Source: Elusimicrobiota bacterium
GTDB taxonomy: Bacteria > CG03 > SLGR01 > PWQF01
Length of the DNA: 8,657 nt
Reading direction: 5' to 3'
Assembly: GCA_003556865.1 (NCBI GenBank)
Contig: PWQF01000295.1
Coordinates: forward strand, 1-8,657
The notes under the pieces are model-generated. The model saw nothing but the letters and a program-made list of their open reading frames with translations. It did not search any database and was not told where the DNA came from. A program made the translations under genes and the position numbers. Shown in pieces: positions 4,672 to 8,657 of this stretch. Position 1 is the stretch's first letter, and each line of letters starts with the position of its first letter.

Positions 4672-7254
4672 GTGCCTAAAGAGACCCCTCTTACAAAGCA
4701 ATATAAAAAAATAAAGGCAAAGTATCCTGATTCTTTTCTTTTTTTCCGGCTTGGGGATTTTTATGAGCTTTTTGGGGAGGATGCAATCAGCGCTTCCCGC
4801 CTTATGGAGGTTACTCTTACCAAGAGGCACGGGGTTCCTATGTGCGGGGTTCCCTACCACAGTGCCACAAACTATATAAAAAAACTTTTAAATAATTCCA
4901 AGTCAGTTGCCGTTTGCGAGCAGGTAGGCGACCCTTCAAAAAGCAAAGGAATAGTTGAGAGAAAGGTGGTAAGAGTCATTACCCCGGGGACGATTATAGA
5001 AGATGAACTTCTTTCAGATGACTTAAATAATTTTCTTATTTCCGTATTTAAATCAAAAGATGGGTGGGGTCTTGTCTTCCTGGATATTTCAACTGGGGAT
5101 TTTATGGGCTGTTCCCTTAAGGATAGGGGAGATATGGAGGCGGAAGTTTCCAGGTTTACGGTAAGAGAAGCGGTAATACCGGCAGAGAGCGTGGAAATAA
5201 GAGAGATCTTTAAAAAGAAGTTTCCTGAAATTTCATTGGCCCCCGTCGACAACTGGTTTTTCACATTAGATAAGGCCCGGGAGGAGATAAGCGAATATTT
5301 TAACCTTTCTACTCTTAAGGGATGGGGGCTGGAAAGCCGTCCGCCTCTTATGGGGGCCTGCGGGGGTCTTATAAGCTATATCCGTGAGACAGGCAAAGGA
5401 AAGAAGACTGTTCTTAAATCCTTAAGGGTTTATTCCAGGAAAAAACATATGATACTGGACAGGAACAGCCAGGAAAATCTTGAGCTTCTTCGTAATCTTC
5501 AGGACGGAAGTAAAAGAAATACCCTTTACGGCCTGCTGGATTTTACTTCTACCCCCATGGGAAGGAGAAAACTGGCCCGCTGGATATCCCGGCCTCTCAA
5601 GAATGCTTCAGAGATAGCCCGGAGGCTTAACGGTGTGGAGGAAATTATGGAGAAGGGCGCGCTTTCGGGTTCACTAAGCGGGGAGCTCAGAAAAATAACT
5701 GATATGGAGCGAATAGTTTCCCGGGCGGGCTTCGGGTCATGCAATGCCAGGGACCTTGCCTCATTAAGAAATTCCCTCAAGGCCCTTCCTTCAATAAAGA
5801 AGTCTCTCACTTCAGTCTCTTCCGATATTCTGAAGGAAATATCAACGGGCCTGAATGAGATGAAAGGCCTGCGCAAGGAACTTGATTCAGCAATTGCAGA
5901 TAATCCTCCTGTTACCATAAAGGAAGGCGGACTTATAAAAAAAGGGTACAATTCTGAACTGGATGAACTTATAAACCAATCCTCCGGGGACAAGGAATGG
6001 ATAACCCGTCTTCAGCAGGAGGAGAGAGAAAGGCTTTCAATACCTTCTCTTAAGGTGGGCTATAATAAGGTTCACGGGTATTACATTGAGGTTACTAAAA
6101 CCCATACAGACAAGGTTCCGGTTGAATATACCCGCAAACAGACTTTGGTAAATGCCGAGAGATATATAACCCCCCAGCTAAAAGAAAGAGAAAATTCAAT
6201 ACTGGGGGCTGAAGAAAAGAGATGCCGGCTGGAATACAGCCTTTTTCAAAAGTTAAGAGAAAGGGTATGCATCGAATCTTCTGTAATACAGAAAAATGCA
6301 GACCTTATAGCCCGTCTTGACTCTCTGGACAGTTTTGCCCGGGCTTCAAAAAAGTATTCCTATATAAAGCCCAATGTGACAGACGGAGATGAACTGCTGA
6401 TTAAGGACGGCCGTCACCCGGTAGTTGAACAGAGCCTGGCTCTTAATGATTTTGTGCCCAATGATGCCCGGCTTGATTTTCACAGCCGCCAGATACTGTT
6501 AATAACCGGGCCGAATATGTCCGGGAAATCAACTTATCTCAAGCAGGTTGCCCTTATATGCATAATGGCCCAGATGGGCTGTTTTGTGCCTGCTTCAGAG
6601 GCAAGGATAGGGATAGTAGACAGGGTATTTACCCGTATAGGATCAGGTGAAAACCTGGCTGCGGGGGAATCCACTTTTATGGTGGAGATGACAGAAGTGG
6701 CGGAAATACTGAGCGGGGCAACAGAAAAAAGCCTTCTGATAATGGATGAGGTGGGAAGAGGCACTTCCACCTTTGACGGCATAAGCATAGCCTGGGCAGT
6801 AATAGAAAAGATAGAGAAGATGAAAAGCCGGACCCTTTTTGCCACCCATTATTTTGAGCTTACCGAGCTTGCCTCTTATATGGAAAAGGTTAAAAACTAT
6901 AATTTTACGGTACGGGAGTGGAAAGATAAAAAGAAGATAGTGTTTCTTCGTAAACTTAATCCCGGCAGCGCGGATAAATCATACGGAATACACTGCGCAG
7001 AACTGGCCGGGGTTCCCCGGGATGTAATATCCAGGGCCTGGAATATATTCAGGAAACTGGAGGAAGAGCAGTATAACGAAAAAGGGTATCCCAGACCGGC
7101 CCCGGCCCGGGAGCAGGACCAGCTGGGCCTCTTCCAGTTCAGGAATGAAAAATACAGGGAAAAAATAAAAAATATAAATCTTGAAAATACGGCGCCGCTG
7201 GAGCTTATGAATATAATTAAAGATTTGCAGGAAGAGATGAATAATGAAAATTAA
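4672..7254 (+). CDS. mutS: DNA mismatch repair protein MutS
   Basis: MutS recognises base mismatches and small loops after replication and recruits MutL in an ATP-dependent way. The 860 residues match the usual length of MutS1. The mismatch-binding Phe-x-Glu is Phe30-Tyr31-Glu32 in RLGDFYELF. The connector, lever and clamp regions follow, and YNKVHGYYIEVTK is a typical core segment. The ATPase has Walker A GPNMSGKST (613-621), Walker B with Asp692-Glu693 in MDEVGRGTSTFDG, and the switch His726 in ATHYFEL. The C-terminus carries a DQLGLFQF stretch that may be a beta-clamp-binding motif, then a helix-turn-helix tail (PLELMNIIKDLQ). The start is GTG, 6 nt after the lapA-like stop, and has no ribosome binding site close by (AGGAGGG is 23 nt upstream), so translation probably depends on coupling with the upstream gene. 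Confidence 0.98.
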   Translation: MPKETPLTKQYKKIKAKYPDSFLFFRLGDFYELFGEDAISASRLMEVTLTKRHGVPMCGVPYHSATNYIKKLLNNSKSVAVCEQVGDPSKSKGIVERKVVRVITPGTIIEDELLSDDLNNFLISVFKSKDGWGLVFLDISTGDFMGCSLKDRGDMEAEVSRFTVREAVIPAESVEIREIFKKKFPEISLAPVDNWFFTLDKAREEISEYFNLSTLKGWGLESRPPLMGACGGLISYIRETGKGKKTVLKSLRVYSRKKHMILDRNSQENLELLRNLQDGSKRNTLYGLLDFTSTPMGRRKLARWISRPLKNASEIARRLNGVEEIMEKGALSGSLSGELRKITDMERIVSRAGFGSCNARDLASLRNSLKALPSIKKSLTSVSSDILKEISTGLNEMKGLRKELDSAIADNPPVTIKEGGLIKKGYNSELDELINQSSGDKEWITRLQQEERERLSIPSLKVGYNKVHGYYIEVTKTHTDKVPVEYTRKQTLVNAERYITPQLKERENSILGAEEKRCRLEYSLFQKLRERVCIESSVIQKNADLIARLDSLDSFARASKKYSYIKPNVTDGDELLIKDGRHPVVEQSLALNDFVPNDARLDFHSRQILLITGPNMSGKSTYLKQVALICIMAQMGCFVPASEARIGIVDRVFTRIGSGENLAAGESTFMVEMTEVAEILSGATEKSLLIMDEVGRGTSTFDGISIAWAVIEKIEKMKSRTLFATHYFELTELASYMEKVKNYNFTVREWKDKKKIVFLRKLNPGSADKSYGIHCAELAGVPRDVISRAWNIFRKLEEEQYNEKGYPRPAPAREQDQLGLFQFRNEKYREKIKNINLENTAPLELMNIIKDLQEEMNNEN

Positions 7255-8657
7255 AAAGCTATCCTCCGAAGTAATCAACCGTATTGCTGCGGGAGAAGTT
7301 GTTCAGAGACCGGCATCTGCCGTAAAAGAGCTTGTAGAGAACTCCCTGGATGCGGAAGCTAAAAAAATAGAGGTATATTTTGAGGCGGGGGGAAAAACAC
7401 TGCAGGTTTCAGATGACGGGACGGGGATGACAGCGCGGGAAGTTAGGCTGGCCCTGGAAAGGCATGCCACTTCCAAAATCCGGGAAGCCGGGGACTTAGA
7501 GAGAATATCCACTATGGGCTTCAGGGGAGAGGCCCTCCCTTCCATAGCCGCAGTTTCCCGTCTAAGCATAAAGAGCAAATCCGGGGATAGTGAGGCAGTT
7601 GAAGTTAAAGTTGAGGGGGGGGGAGAACCTCTTCTTCTTCCGGCGGCCTTGGCGGAAGGAACCACGGTAAGAGTAAGCAGCATTTTCTATAATACCCCGG
7701 CGCGCCGCAAGTTTCTTAAGACCGAGGCAACGGAAAAAAAGCATATAATAAGAACAGTAGAGGAAATTTCTCTTTCCCGGCCAAAGGTAAGTTTTCTTCT
7801 TAAGGAGAAAGAGCGCAAGATTCTGGATCTTCCAGCTTCCTCTTTAAAAGAGAGGGCAAGAGGCATTATGGGTCAGAGGACGGCCTCTAAACTTGTCCGG
7901 GTTCAGTTTGACAACCCCTACATTGAGCTTTCCGGGTATATATCTTCTCCTGAGATTTCCTACCGGGGCAAAAGCCGAATATATATCTTTGTAAACAAAA
8001 GGCCTGTATATTCTCCCCTTATCCAGCATGCAATAGCCCAGGCCTACCGGCAGTTCATTCCCCCGAATAAGAGCCCGGCCTGCCTCTTAAATATAAAAAT
8101 GCAGCCCGATCTTGTGGATGTAAATGTGCATCCGGCAAAAAGAGAAGTTAAGTTTTTAAACCAGCAGGGAGTTCATCAGATAATTTATAAAATTTTGTCG
8201 GGACAGCTGGAGAAAACCCCGGGAGCTTTTGACTTTGATTTTTCCTCTTCTTCAGGTAGTAGGGAAAAGAAAGAGAAAAGTTCAGAATCAGGCAAAATGC
8301 CGGGTCCGGGTGCGGCCTTAGGCAAAAAGGAGCAGTCCAGCCTTGAAAAACTGGACCTGGGGGAAGCCAGAACCTTTAAGTTTTCACCTAAAACTTCCGG
8401 GGAAAAATCTATAAAGAATGAGGAAAAAGGAAATATATATGCTGCCTTTCAGTGGAAAAACAAGTATATAATTGGAGAGGACGGGGAAGGTATAATCCTT
8501 ATAGACCAGCATACGGCATGGGAAAGAATAAATTATGAACAGCTTAAGCAGGATGCCCAAACTGGAAATGCCGGAGTTCAGGGGCTTCTGATACCGGAGA
8601 TTGTAGAGGTTGAAAAATCGAAAGCCCATCTGCTTTCCTCCCGCCTGACCCTTCTTA
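7244..8657 (+). CDS. mutL: DNA mismatch repair protein MutL, 3' partial
   Basis: MutL is the ATP-dependent partner of MutS. The frame is open for 471 codons and leaves the window. The N-terminal GHKL ATPase is intact: KELVENSLDA with Glu29 and Asn33, DDGTGM from Asp57, ATSKI, and GFRGEALPSIAAVS; the conserved NVHPAKREVKF follows. A charged, low-complexity linker (about 325-400) leads to the C-terminal domain, where DQHTAWERINYE (Asp421, His423, Glu427, Glu432) matches the DQHA(X)2E(X)4E metal site of nicking MutL proteins, with Thr replacing Ala. That predicts an endonuclease-type MutL, as in bacteria without MutH. Roughly the last 120-150 residues are missing. The start ATG overlaps the mutS stop by 11 nt and has AGGAAGAG upstream. 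A run of nine G (7615-7623) lies inside the gene. Confidence 0.97.
   Translation, partial: MKIKKLSSEVINRIAAGEVVQRPASAVKELVENSLDAEAKKIEVYFEAGGKTLQVSDDGTGMTAREVRLALERHATSKIREAGDLERISTMGFRGEALPSIAAVSRLSIKSKSGDSEAVEVKVEGGGEPLLLPAALAEGTTVRVSSIFYNTPARRKFLKTEATEKKHIIRTVEEISLSRPKVSFLLKEKERKILDLPASSLKERARGIMGQRTASKLVRVQFDNPYIELSGYISSPEISYRGKSRIYIFVNKRPVYSPLIQHAIAQAYRQFIPPNKSPACLLNIKMQPDLVDVNVHPAKREVKFLNQQGVHQIIYKILSGQLEKTPGAFDFDFSSSSGSREKKEKSSESGKMPGPGAALGKKEQSSLEKLDLGEARTFKFSPKTSGEKSIKNEEKGNIYAAFQWKNKYIIGEDGEGIILIDQHTAWERINYEQLKQDAQTGNAGVQGLLIPEIVEVEKSKAHLLSSRLTLL
7615..7623 (+). repeat. Nine-G homopolymer inside mutL
   Basis: Nine G in a row code for the end of Glu and for Gly-Gly-Gly at about residues 124-127. 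The run falls in a variable loop of the ATPase domain, in the segment EGGGEP. Slippage here by one base would truncate MutL. In other bacteria such tracts act as contingency switches; here that is inference. Confidence 0.7.

Noticed and set aside
4471..4860. Minus-strand frame across the lapA-mutS boundary, and similar minus-strand frames inside mutS and mutL
   Set aside because: They are antisense shadows of strongly conserved + strand genes, with no ribosome binding sites or recognisable domains.

Overview
The window comes from a bacterium. It carries a conserved housekeeping block, miaB - pilZ-domain gene - lapA-like gene - mutS - mutL, all on the + strand. The miaB-mutS-mutL neighbourhood occurs in several bacterial lineages. 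The moderate AT content, frequent ATA/AGG/AGA/GGG codons, a PilZ/LapA pair inserted ahead of mutS, and a MutL with an endonuclease-type DQHxxxE motif suggest an uncultured Gram-negative candidate-phylum bacterium (Omnitrophota-like is a guess). No marker here fixes the taxon.

Region 1 (about 1-2391) is accessory and visibly AT-richer. It starts inside a DUF4062 + GHKL-type ATPase (HATPase_c_4) + winged-helix gene (2-1525). A 308-bp intergenic stretch follows, then an ORF6N-domain gene (1834-2340). That gene overlaps by ATGA the first 18 codons of a serine recombinase, which breaks off at once. The break lies just before the miaB coding sequence, and miaB has no ATG/GTG/TTG start upstream of its first conserved Fe-S cysteine. 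An insertion or deletion scar at the miaB 5' end is the simplest reading.

Region 2 (1516-1741), between the ATPase and ORF6N genes, holds the most striking signal. There are four consecutive 43-bp units, and each contains three copies of its own short motif at exactly +0, +11 and +32 bp. The motif differs between units (TAATCGTTAA; ACCGAT; GTCAGAT; ACCGAT) while the 11/21-bp spacing is identical in all four. Each copy can be read as an 11-mer: a shared AA-starting pentamer (AATCN, AAGTG or AATAT; one exception) followed by a unit-specific hexamer. I know of no described element with this layout. Helically phased protein-binding arrays with changing specificity are one hypothesis.

Region 3 (2398-8657) is the housekeeping block: MiaB tRNA methylthiotransferase, a good sigma70-like promoter (3738-3766), then a tightly packed run of PilZ protein (with a four-cysteine tail), LapA-like membrane protein, MutS and MutL. 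The last four genes overlap or lie within 6 bp of one another, so they are probably one operon that couples a c-di-GMP-type sensor and a small membrane protein to mismatch repair by transcription. MutL runs off the right edge.
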